Below, one piece after another: positions 8,863 through 16,619 of a stretch of 29,679 nucleotides of DNA. How positions within the stretch are numbered: the stretch's first letter is position 1; every line of letters starts with the position of its first letter. Under the pieces are notes generated by a model. That model made no database searches and was not told the origin of the DNA. It saw nothing but the letters and a program-made list of their open reading frames with translations. The stretch comes from Candidatus Eiseniibacteriota bacterium (GTDB lineage: Bacteria; Eisenbacteria; RBG-16-71-46; CAIMUX01): assembly GCA_020431745.1 (NCBI GenBank), contig JAGQHR010000002.1:1-29679 (forward strand), read 5' to 3'. The translations under genes were made by a program, and so were the position numbers.

Positions 8863-8894
8863 GCCTCCGCCGGTTTTCCGGTATGCCTCCGCCG
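8863..8894. repeat. Short direct repeat flanking a small hairpin upstream of the MBOAT gene
   Basis: GCCTCCGCCG occurs at 8863-8872 and 8885-8894, 22 bp apart start to start. A small hairpin (CCGG, TTTT loop, CCGG at 8870-8881) overlaps the end of the first copy. It lies in the 75-bp gap between the methyltransferase stop (8897) and the MBOAT start (8821). It could be a paired regulator site two helical turns apart. It could also be chance in GC-rich DNA. Confidence 0.25.
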
Positions 8895-8896
8895 TC

Positions 8897-9586
8897 CTAT
8901 TCCGGGTGCGGGCCCGGCTTTTCCAGGGTCAAGCAGGCGTGGCCCATGAGCCGGCGCAGCCGCATCTTCTCGATGGACGCGTCGTAGGCGCGACTCAGCA
9001 GACTCAGCACGGGGAACCGATACAGGTAGCTGAACGTGGCCGGGAAGCGTGTCTCCTCGACCAGGCGCAGCCCCGCCCGCTCCAGCGACTCACGGAGCCG
9101 ATCGACCGATCCGTAGGCGTACTCGACCGCGTGTGCCTCCTTGCCCTCGCCGCTGCCCTTGACGAGCTGGTGGAATCCCAGCGGAGTCACGCTGGCCAGA
9201 ACGAACTCCGGCGCCTGCGGATTGGAGAGCGTCAGGATGAGTCGCCCGCCCGGCTTGAGGATGCGGGCCATCTCGCGTGAGGCGGACTCCGGATCGGCCA
9301 CGTGCTCGAGCACGAAGTTGGCGAACGCTGCGTCGTAGGCCTCGGATGCGAACGGTTCGAGCTGTTCGAGCGGGCAGATGTGCGCTTCGCCCGCGAACGG
9401 CGCCTCCACCTTGCAATCGTCGACGTCGCACCGATCGCAGACGAAGGTGAGGTCCTGCTTCACGAGATGATTCTCGATCACGGTGCTTTGCGCCGCACCC
9501 AGGTTGAGGATGCGGGCGTTCTGGCCGTTCCCCTGCAGGAACTCCGAGAGCCTACGAATCAGATGCTTTTCGGCGACCGTCTGCAT
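8897..9586 (-). CDS. Class I SAM-dependent methyltransferase (Methyltransf_11-like)
   Basis: The 229-residue protein starts at ATG 9586, with GAGGTG a few bases upstream. The fold order is readable: ILNLGAAQST (26-35, an altered motif I with NLGAA instead of the usual GxGxG), then FANFVLEHVADP (motif IV and helix), then ARILKPGGRLILTLSNPQ (post-motif). The region after motif I is cysteine-rich (FVCDRCDVDDC), which is uncommon here. The C-terminal third would define the substrate, but I do not recognise it. It is followed after 75 bp by the MBOAT gene on the same strand, so it may belong to the surface-glycan group. The substrate is unknown. Confidence 0.82.
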   Translation of the reverse strand: MQTVAEKHLIRRLSEFLQGNGQNARILNLGAAQSTVIENHLVKQDLTFVCDRCDVDDCKVEAPFAGEAHICPLEQLEPFASEAYDAAFANFVLEHVADPESASREMARILKPGGRLILTLSNPQAPEFVLASVTPLGFHQLVKGSGEGKEAHAVEYAYGSVDRLRESLERAGLRLVEETRFPATFSYLYRFPVLSLLSRAYDASIEKMRLRRLMGHACLTLEKPGPHPE

Positions 9587-9675
9587 CGCACCTCACTGTC
9601 GATCGGGTCTCGGGCCATCTCCGTCAAGAAATGGGCCCGGTCAAGGGTACCGAGAAGGGGCGCGGCCCGTCTACT

Positions 9676-12600
9676 TCAAGACGCCGCCACCGGTGCTGCC
9701 GAGACGATCGGCTGGCCCGCCTCCGTGAGCAGCTCGGTGCGCACGACGCGGATCCGTGCCTGGGACTCGGGACCGAACCGGAACAGGCGCTCGAGCAGCA
9801 CCCGGGGATTGGCCACCTGGCCATCTTCCCGCGCCAGGAACAGCTCCAGCTCCATCCGGGGGCCGGACTCGTCAAGGGTGATCTCGGAAATCGCCTTGCG
9901 CAGGTCCACCATGCGGACGGGCTTCTCGTTCCGTTCGCGGCCGTGGCCGTTCGAGGAACCGCCGTTTCCGCCGTTTCCTTCCCTTCCGCGGTTGCCTTCG
10001 TTTGCGTCGCTGCCGTCGGGCCCTTCGTTTCCGCCCTTGCCGGTGGGGAATCTCTCATCGGCGTCGCTGCCGGCGCCTGCGCCGGGGCGCTCGTGCGCGA
10101 CGGCCAGGGGATCGGAGGGGCTCTCCCAATCCACGATCTCGCGCGACGATTGCGGGGTCCAGAACGTCCGCTCGACCACACACGTCTCGCTGCGCCCGAA
10201 GGCTTCGATGGTCCGCCTCATCTCGTTTCGCTCCTCGGTCGTGATCGCCTGCAGCTCGACCTCGTAGCGCGCGCGACGGGCGAGGGCCTGGAGGCTCCTG
10301 CGCTTCACGCCCGGGATGACTTGGATGGCGGTGCCTTCGACGATCTCCATCCCCTGGGGAAGGACCCGGTTCAGATCCTCGACGAACCGGTCGTTCCAGG
10401 GACGCAGCAGCTCGACGTCGAACGCCTCGGCCTCCGACTCGATCCCGACCGAGAGCGAAGGGCCATAGGCGAACTTGGGATGGGGGACGTGCCCCTGAGT
10501 GTGCGCCACCGGCACTTTGGCCATGCGGAAGGCTCGCTGGAGGACCGTGCCCATTTCCAGGTGCGAAAGGAAGCGGCTGAGGCCGACCTTACGGAAGTGG
10601 ACCCGCACCGGCCAGGTCATTCCGCCGTCTTCGCGGCGCGACGATCGACGGCGCGCGTCCTCGACCAGCTGCGTCACCTTCTCCGGATCGAGTGCCGGCG
10701 TGAGCTGGGTGTCGAAGGGCAGGTTCGGGATGCCGCACGCGGTGCAGTCGCCGTGACGGCAGTCTGCGGTCAGGGACTCGCCGATCTCCGGGATCGCTTC
10801 GCTCGTCTTCTTCCGCTCGCGCTCGAGCCACTTCTTGCTGACCCGGATGTCGATGTGATCCCAGGGGAGCGCTTCGTCGAAGCCGCGGGCTCGCGTCTGG
10901 TGGTCGGGATCGATTCCGGTCTCGGCGAACGCGCGCATCCAGAGTCCGTAGTCGAAGTGCTCGGTCCAGCCGTCGAACCGCGCGCCCTGGCGATAGGCCC
11001 ACTCGATGGAACGGCCGAGCCGGCGATCGCCCATCGAGAAGACCGCTTCCAGATGGGACGAGCGGACATCGTGCCACTTCACGCGGCTCCAGGGGCTGTG
11101 GCAGCGCTCGCGGACGTACTTGATCTTGCGCTGCAGGCTCTCCACGCCCTCGAAGGCGTCCCACTGGAAGGGCGTGTGGCTTTTCGGCACGAAGGCGCCG
11201 ATCGAGGCGTTGACGGTGCCGCGCCCGTACTGCCGTCCGATCGAGCGCACGGTGTTGATGAAATGGACGATGCCTTCGACGTCGTCGTCGGTCTCCGTGG
11301 GGAGGCCCACCATGAAGTACATCTTGATGAGGCGCCACCCGCGCGAATAGGCGATGTGGGCCGCTTGGAAGAACTCCTCGTCCCGGATCAGCTTGTTGAC
11401 GGCCAGACGCAGACGCTCGCTGCCGACCTCGGGCGCGAAGGTGAATCCGGTGCGCTTGGTCTCCTTGACCTTGTCCGCGACCTCGACGCCGAAGGAGTCC
11501 GCGCGCAGCGAAGGCAGCGCGATCCCGATCCGCTCGCTGCCGAAGCGGGCGTTGAGGACATCGGCCAGCGGCTCCAGTTGCGTGTAGTCCGCGGTCGAAA
11601 GGGAGGTCAGCCCGATCTCGTCCCAGCCGGACGCCGCGAGACCTTCCTCGGCGATTTCGACCACCTTCTCGACGCTGCGTTCGCGGATGGGTCTATAGAG
11701 GTAGCCGGCCTGGCAGAAGCGGCAGCCTTGGGTGCAGCCGCGCAGCACCTCGACGGAGAGCCGGTCCTGGACGATCTCCTGGAGGGGAACGATCGGCTTC
11801 TTCGGAGTGGGGGCGTTCTCGAGATCGACTACGAACTGCCGCAGCACCCGCTTGGGGACGTCGTCGTAGCGCGGGACCGTCTCGAGGAGCCGCCCGTCCT
11901 CGGCGTAGCGCGCCTCGTACATGAGCGGGACATAGACGCCGGGAATCTTGGAGAGCTCCCGCAGCACCTCACGACGGGGCCGGGTCCAACGCTGCGTCGT
12001 CGGGCCGCGCCTTCCGGAAGCGATCACCCCGCTTTCCGCATCGACCGCCTTGTCGCCGCCGGCGTCTGCCGCATCGACCGTGTCGTCCGATTCGGCGCGG
12101 ATGAAGCTCCGGTAGACCTCGGTGATGCGATGGATGGCGTCCTCGCCGTCCCCGATCAGATAGAAGTCGATGAAGTCCGAGAGCGGCTCCGGATTGCTCG
12201 CGACCGGCCCGCCGGCCGCCACCAGCGGATCGTTCTCGCCGCGATCCTCCGCGCGCAGCGGGATCCCGCCCAGATCGAGGCACTGCAGCACGTTGGTGTA
12301 GGTCAGCTCGTACTGCAGGGAGTAGCCGACGATGTCGAACTCGTGGAGGGGCCGCTTGCTTTCCAGCGCGTAGAGCGGGAGTCCGTGCCGCCGCAGCTGC
12401 GCCTCCATGTCGAACCATGGCGCGTAGCAGCGTTCGGCGAGCGAGTCGGGTCGACCGTTCAGGATTTCGTAGAGGATCTTGAGCCCCCAGTGGCTCATCC
12501 CGATCTCGTAGACCTCGGGCAGCACCAGACACCAGTCGACGCGCGGCCCGACCGGCGAGGCCACGGCGCCACCGTTCCGGGACGTCCCGGTGCCGGAGGT

Positions 12601-12756
12601 CGCCGCCTCGCTCGGGGCCGGTCGTGCGCCCTCCTCGTCGTGTTTGCGAACGACGTGAAACTCGTTCCCGAGGTAGCGCGAGGGCTTGGAGACGAGCGGG
12701 AGAATCGACTCCAGCGTTCTCGTAAACGATTGCCGGTCAATCGATTGTCTCGGCAT
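9676..12756 (-). CDS. Radical SAM protein fused to a DUF2344 domain (TIGR03960 + TIGR03936 type)
   Basis: The start chosen is ATG 12756, giving 1026 residues. The frame stays open further upstream, but homologues begin near the LPLVSKPSRYLGNE segment, and a GGAG lies 10 nt upstream of this ATG. An N-terminal B12-binding-like domain is followed by the radical SAM core with CTQGCRFC (C341, C345, C348, binding the 4Fe-4S cluster). A CRHGDCTACG motif is near 666. The DUF2344 domain starts near 713 (VRVHFRKVGLSRFLSHLE). In many bacteria this fusion lies beside ribonuclease G and rplU, but neither is present here. Three low-complexity insertions interrupt it: about 42-70, 222-252 and 880-943. The last is Gly/Asn-rich and lies inside DUF2344. 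The exact reaction is not established for this family. Confidence 0.93.
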   Translation of the reverse strand: MPRQSIDRQSFTRTLESILPLVSKPSRYLGNEFHVVRKHDEEGARPAPSEAATSGTGTSRNGGAVASPVGPRVDWCLVLPEVYEIGMSHWGLKILYEILNGRPDSLAERCYAPWFDMEAQLRRHGLPLYALESKRPLHEFDIVGYSLQYELTYTNVLQCLDLGGIPLRAEDRGENDPLVAAGGPVASNPEPLSDFIDFYLIGDGEDAIHRITEVYRSFIRAESDDTVDAADAGGDKAVDAESGVIASGRRGPTTQRWTRPRREVLRELSKIPGVYVPLMYEARYAEDGRLLETVPRYDDVPKRVLRQFVVDLENAPTPKKPIVPLQEIVQDRLSVEVLRGCTQGCRFCQAGYLYRPIRERSVEKVVEIAEEGLAASGWDEIGLTSLSTADYTQLEPLADVLNARFGSERIGIALPSLRADSFGVEVADKVKETKRTGFTFAPEVGSERLRLAVNKLIRDEEFFQAAHIAYSRGWRLIKMYFMVGLPTETDDDVEGIVHFINTVRSIGRQYGRGTVNASIGAFVPKSHTPFQWDAFEGVESLQRKIKYVRERCHSPWSRVKWHDVRSSHLEAVFSMGDRRLGRSIEWAYRQGARFDGWTEHFDYGLWMRAFAETGIDPDHQTRARGFDEALPWDHIDIRVSKKWLERERKKTSEAIPEIGESLTADCRHGDCTACGIPNLPFDTQLTPALDPEKVTQLVEDARRRSSRREDGGMTWPVRVHFRKVGLSRFLSHLEMGTVLQRAFRMAKVPVAHTQGHVPHPKFAYGPSLSVGIESEAEAFDVELLRPWNDRFVEDLNRVLPQGMEIVEGTAIQVIPGVKRRSLQALARRARYEVELQAITTEERNEMRRTIEAFGRSETCVVERTFWTPQSSREIVDWESPSDPLAVAHERPGAGAGSDADERFPTGKGGNEGPDGSDANEGNRGREGNGGNGGSSNGHGRERNEKPVRMVDLRKAISEITLDESGPRMELELFLAREDGQVANPRVLLERLFRFGPESQARIRVVRTELLTEAGQPIVSAAPVAAS

Positions 12757-12918
12757 TTCGGTTCTGCTCCGTAAGCTGTGTCGTGCGGAATCCGACCCGG
12801 GCGTCATCCCGCTCGTAGGGGTTTGGTGTCGTCGCCGGGGCCGAGGAATCGGGCGCAAACGTATCGGGGGATTCTCGCGGTCCGACGCTTCGCGGTGCAA
12901 GGACGAAGCCGGGGCGCG

Positions 12919-14412
12919 TCACGCACCCGATCCGCGTGCCTCCATCCGGTAGAGGTGCCGCAGCGAGTTTCGCAGCGGTCGGGCTTCCCGGATCTCGAAG
13001 ACGGTCGAGAACGCTCGCTCGAACCCTTCCTGCGTGTAGTCCGGGAAGATGTCCTCCCGCGAGGCCAGCAGCACCTGGACCTTGGGATCCGGCTTCGGGA
13101 CGAACTCGATGATCAGGTGCCGCGCCAGCCGAGCGAAGAAAGCCGCGACCTGCGGCAACGGCACGTTGTTTCCGATCGCGAGATGGTGGATGAGCGCGAG
13201 CGCCATCGCCGCATCGGCCGGCCCCCGCTCCGCCATCGAGAGGCGTTCCTCGTTCGCCCATCCGATCGCCGCGCTGGGGTTCGTGAGATCGCACTGCAGG
13301 GGCAGCAGGTTCTGCTCCTTTTCCCGCACGATCTCGCGGTAGCAGAGCTCGACCGCGCCCGGGTCGAAATCCCACGCCACCGTCTGGATCCCGCTCCGGC
13401 TCGCGAGACGGCTGTGTACGCCGGTGTTGGCGCCCAGATCCCACAGAGTGCGCGGCGCGATCGCCTGCAGATAGTCCCGGATCACGTCCTGCTTGTGCTG
13501 GAATCCCTCACGCTCGTAGCTGTCACCCTCGTAGTACTCGCTCCAGGTGGTCCCGTGGGGGCGCCAATCGAGCCCACGCACGGCGCCCCGCAAGCTCTCG
13601 ACGAAGCTCGTGAGCGCACGCCGGCTCATGCCCCGGCCCCCGGCGGCCGCGTTGCCTTTGCGCGCCGATGCGTCGTCGCCGGCGCTCGGGCCGTTGTCCG
13701 TGTCCGCGTTCCGTCCCACGGTCTTCGATCCGTCCGCGGCGTGCTTCCGCTGCATCTTCGCATGCGTATGGATGTGCAGCTTCAAGGCGAACTTGAAATG
13801 GCTCGACATCGGCAGCAGCTTGGATGCCAGGTCGAGCGGAACACCGTCGATGTGGGTCCGCGAGAGCTGGCCCAGTCGAATGTCCGACGTCGCCATGAGC
13901 GCGAGCGGCGCGAGGAAGTGCTGGCAGAATTGCCGGTACGCGACCCACGGCGATCCTTCCGGATAGCGCTCGAAGGACGGGGTGTCGATCATGATCGGAC
14001 GGCCGTTCCGGAACTGGATGTTGTAGGCGCTGGCGTCCTTGAGCCAGAGATCGTGACGCAGTGCGCGGTCCAAGAGGTCGAGCGTGAGCAGCGCGGCGTC
14101 CTTGAGCTCTCCGAAACACCATTCATACGGATACGAGATGAATGGGATGCGCTCCGGCCGCAGTACCTTCCAGGCATCGGGACGACCCGCGGCCGACAAG
14201 GGAACCTCGTCATGGGAAACGAGCGCGCCGGCCTCGACCAGCTCCGCATAGAGTCCGGAGCTCATGAGCCGCTCGTAGTCGGGTCCGTACCCCGCCGAAA
14301 GCTCGCGGTAGAGGATGCCGTCGCGCTGGAAGAGGGACCCGCTGGGATCCCGGAACGAGCCGCGAACGGGAAGCACCGGATGCGTCGTGCCTCCCTGGGA
14401 GGGTTCGCTCAC
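12919..14412 (-). CDS. Fusion of a kinase-like domain and a SAM-dependent methyltransferase
   Basis: The 497-residue protein starts at GTG 14412. The start overlaps the stop of the small membrane gene as GTGA (14409-14412), indicating coupling. The frame continues upstream, but only as antisense-like sequence inside that gene. The N-terminal half resembles an aminoglycoside-phosphotransferase or RIO-type kinase fold. It has a hinge-like PFISYPYEWCFGELKDAAL segment, a catalytic-loop-like LKDASAYN (124-131) and a DFG-like IMIDTPSFE (140-148). A low-complexity insert (about 223-262, Asn/Gly/Asp-rich) leads to a methyltransferase domain with motif I DLGANTGVHS (325-334) and a late FVPKPDPK motif. 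Similar fusions are sometimes annotated as NoeA-like or plain class I methyltransferases. The substrate is unknown. The partner genes suggest a surface polymer or lipid. Confidence 0.82.
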   Translation of the reverse strand: MSEPSQGGTTHPVLPVRGSFRDPSGSLFQRDGILYRELSAGYGPDYERLMSSGLYAELVEAGALVSHDEVPLSAAGRPDAWKVLRPERIPFISYPYEWCFGELKDAALLTLDLLDRALRHDLWLKDASAYNIQFRNGRPIMIDTPSFERYPEGSPWVAYRQFCQHFLAPLALMATSDIRLGQLSRTHIDGVPLDLASKLLPMSSHFKFALKLHIHTHAKMQRKHAADGSKTVGRNADTDNGPSAGDDASARKGNAAAGGRGMSRRALTSFVESLRGAVRGLDWRPHGTTWSEYYEGDSYEREGFQHKQDVIRDYLQAIAPRTLWDLGANTGVHSRLASRSGIQTVAWDFDPGAVELCYREIVREKEQNLLPLQCDLTNPSAAIGWANEERLSMAERGPADAAMALALIHHLAIGNNVPLPQVAAFFARLARHLIIEFVPKPDPKVQVLLASREDIFPDYTQEGFERAFSTVFEIREARPLRNSLRHLYRMEARGSGA

Positions 14413-14627
14413 TTCTCCGACGACCCCTTGTCCCGGCGGAAGAGTCCGACGACCCGGGCCAGGGAACGACGGAAGACCACGGTGGCGGTCACCAATCCCG
14501 CGGCGAGGAGCTGGAGGATCATGCTTCCGGAGCCGGGATCGAGATAGGCCTGCGCCGGGCGGGCGCAGATGAGGAAAAGCGTGATGAAGAAGGCGCATTC
14601 GACGAGGAACGCTGCTCGATGCCTCAT
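14409..14627 (-). CDS. Small membrane protein with YLDPGSGS motif
   Basis: The 72-residue protein starts at ATG 14627. A hydrophobic N-terminus (about 8-27) ends in ARPAQA and reads as a cleavable signal or first membrane helix. The motif YLDPGSGSMILQ (28-39) follows directly. A second hydrophobic stretch (about 37-52) and a basic tail (FRRDKGSSEK) complete it. I recall the Y-[IL]-DPG-[TS]-GS motif from short, mostly unannotated proteins near methyltransferase and sulfatase-like genes, but I know of no established function. The stop overlaps the GTG start of the kinase-like methyltransferase gene by 4 nt, so the two products are probably made in coupled amounts. Confidence 0.8.
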   Translation of the reverse strand: MRHRAAFLVECAFFITLFLICARPAQAYLDPGSGSMILQLLAAGLVTATVVFRRSLARVVGLFRRDKGSSEK

Positions 14628-15017
14628 GTCCGATCTCCTCCGTCGCGGGCGGGGCCCGGGACGGCTCCCGATTCGGGACGGCGGCCGGGCAGCCGCCTGA
14701 AAAAACCTCGAAAGATTAACGATAGCGCGATCGAGGCGCGCCTGTCCACCAACCGAAGCGGGACAGCCCGTATGGGTGCGGCTGGCCGCCCTGCCTCCGT
14801 TGGTCTATGCTCCACCCGAATCGACGGATGCGCCGGGAAAGCCGTTCCCGAGGGTGTCGCGGTGACCGGAGAATCGGCGCGGCTCCGCCCATTTCGCCCC
14901 GTCGGACGGTTCGGAGGAGGTCGAGAGATCGATGAGCGAGCGGCAGACGAGGTCGCGTGTGCGTGCTCGTGACTCCATTCTCGTCCTGTCCCCCCTTCGC
15001 GAGACGAATCCCCGGAC
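14628..15017. other. 390-bp divergent intergenic region with hairpin and AT-rich patch
   Basis: This stretch separates the minus-strand small membrane gene (start 14627) from the plus-strand sulfatase-like gene (start 15018). It contains a GC hairpin, GGCGGC (14680-14685) with GCCGCC (14692-14697) and a 6-nt loop, in the leader of the minus gene. An unusually AT-rich patch follows (about 14698-14725, including GATTAACGATAG), the most promoter-like spot here. TATGCT at 14816-14821 is a weak -10 candidate for the plus gene. No credible ORF lies inside. Confidence 0.5.
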
Positions 15018-16619
15018 ATGACCGATCGACCTTCCCGCGCCGGGCCGCTCGCCTGGATCGCGCCTCTTCTGTTCGCGCTGTATCCGGTGGTGGCGCTCTA
15101 CGCCCACAACTACTACGAGGTCGACCTACCCGACCTCTGGCCTCCGATCGTGACGCTCGTGGGAGCGGCCGTTCTCCTCTTCGTCCTGCTCCGCTTGGTG
15201 TCGCGGAGCGCCGCGAAGGCCGGGGTCCTGGTGACGATCTTCTTCCTGTTCAGCTTTGCCTACTCGGGCGCCATCGAGGGGGCTCGGGAGCTGGCCGGAT
15301 TGGCTCACCTCGGGCATTGGGTGACGAACAAGCTCTTCCTGGCGCTCTGGTCGCTCGGATTCCTCGCCTGGGGGATCTTCGTGCTCCGCGCGCGCAGCGA
15401 TCTCGGCCTGACTCTTCGGCTCTTCGTCGTGTCCGGGACGGTGCTCCTGGTTCTTGCGGGCGTTCGGATCGTGAGCTCGGCCGCGAGCCGCGGACCCGTC
15501 GGAGACGCGGAGCTTTCGTCCCAGGATGAGCCGCCTTTTCTCCTCACCCTTCCCGATCCGGCCCCGGACGTGTACTACCTGGTCTTCGATCGCTACGCGA
15601 GCGGGGACGTGCTGCAGGAGAGCTTCGGGTTCGACAACCATCCGTTCACGGACTATCTCCGGGAGCGCGGATTCATCATCGACGACGGCAGCATCACGAA
15701 CTATCCGATGACGCACACCTCGCTGGCGTCGTCGCTCAACATGGAATACCTCGGTCCGGAGTTCCGCGGTCCGGTCCACTACGCCCGGATGATCGAGCGG
15801 AACCGGGTGGGGCAGATCTTCACGGCCTCGGGATATCGCTACGATCACATCGCCAGCTGGTACGAAGCCAGCGCGAAGAGCGCGTTTGCGGACGAGCTGT
15901 ACCGCTACGCATTCTTCCCCTCGGAGTTCACGAAGATCCTCGCGGAGACGACGCCGTATCACCTGTTCCTGCCGCAGGACGAGATCTACCGCCAGGTGCG
16001 GGCGTCGCTCGATCACGTGGAGAAGCTGATTCCCCAGCCCGGGCCGAAGTACGTCTTCGCTCACCTGATCTGTCCCCACGCGCCCTACGTCGTTCGACCC
16101 GACGGCAGCTACCTCGATCCGGCGGTCGCGGCCTTGCGCACCGAACGCGAGAACTACCTCGAACAGGTCCAGTTCGTGAACATGCGGGTGAAGCGGTTGG
16201 TCGACCGGATCCTGAAAGAGAGTCGAACCCCGCCGATCATCGTGATCCAGGCGGACGAGGGGCCGCTCGTGTTCGCCGAGGAGGGCAAGCTGACCGAGGA
16301 CGAGGTCTGGCATCGCCGCGCCGGCATCCTCAACGCGTACTACCTGCCTCCGTCGCCCGGCGGCGGGCCCCGTCCGGAGGTGCCGCACGGGATCACTCCG
16401 GTCAACACCTTCCGCTTCCTCTTCGCGCGCTATTTCCATGCGCCGGTGTCGCTGCTGGAAGACCGGCTGTACTTTTGGCCGGAGGTTGCGCACAACGGCA
16501 AGCCCAAGCGGCCGAAGAAGCCGTTTCCGTTCATCGACATCACCGACCGGTATTGGTCCGGACGACCGCATCACGACGGATCGCTCTCCGCTTCCGACAG
16601 CACGGCGACCTCCCGCTGA
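15018..16619 (+). CDS. Membrane-anchored sulfatase / LTA-synthase-like protein (alkaline phosphatase superfamily)
   Basis: The 533-residue protein starts at ATG 15018, with only a weak ribosome-binding site. About five membrane helices occupy residues 11-152 and are followed by a large soluble domain. The soluble part has PDVYYLVFDRYAS (184-195, with metal-ligand-like D191), NYPMTHTSLASS (228-239, candidate Thr nucleophile), FAHLICPHAPYV (348-359) and IVIQADEG (408-415). The last stands where related enzymes usually have DHG. This layout matches phosphoglycerol or phosphoethanolamine transferases and LTA-synthase-like sulfatases, but the specific reaction is not readable. It diverges from the YLDPGSGS / kinase-like methyltransferase pair. 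Its 3' end overlaps the 3' end of recQ by 49 bp. Confidence 0.82.
   Translation: MTDRPSRAGPLAWIAPLLFALYPVVALYAHNYYEVDLPDLWPPIVTLVGAAVLLFVLLRLVSRSAAKAGVLVTIFFLFSFAYSGAIEGARELAGLAHLGHWVTNKLFLALWSLGFLAWGIFVLRARSDLGLTLRLFVVSGTVLLVLAGVRIVSSAASRGPVGDAELSSQDEPPFLLTLPDPAPDVYYLVFDRYASGDVLQESFGFDNHPFTDYLRERGFIIDDGSITNYPMTHTSLASSLNMEYLGPEFRGPVHYARMIERNRVGQIFTASGYRYDHIASWYEASAKSAFADELYRYAFFPSEFTKILAETTPYHLFLPQDEIYRQVRASLDHVEKLIPQPGPKYVFAHLICPHAPYVVRPDGSYLDPAVAALRTERENYLEQVQFVNMRVKRLVDRILKESRTPPIIVIQADEGPLVFAEEGKLTEDEVWHRRAGILNAYYLPPSPGGGPRPEVPHGITPVNTFRFLFARYFHAPVSLLEDRLYFWPEVAHNGKPKRPKKPFPFIDITDRYWSGRPHHDGSLSASDSTATSR

Noticed and set aside
7775..9280. A 501-codon plus-strand frame over the MBOAT and methyltransferase genes
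   Set aside because: It is antisense to two well-supported genes and spans the gap between them. The translation has no recognisable motif.
9631..12774. A 1047-codon open frame on the plus strand
   Set aside because: It runs exactly antisense to the radical SAM gene, which has clear conserved motifs. Its translation is Asp/Arg/Gly/Leu-rich with no domain, as expected opposite a GC-rich gene.
14680..14705. GC hairpin next to a run of A residues, looking like a terminator
   Set aside because: On the plus strand the stem is followed by A, not T. On the minus strand the T-run precedes the stem. Neither orientation gives an intrinsic terminator, and it lies upstream of both flanking genes.
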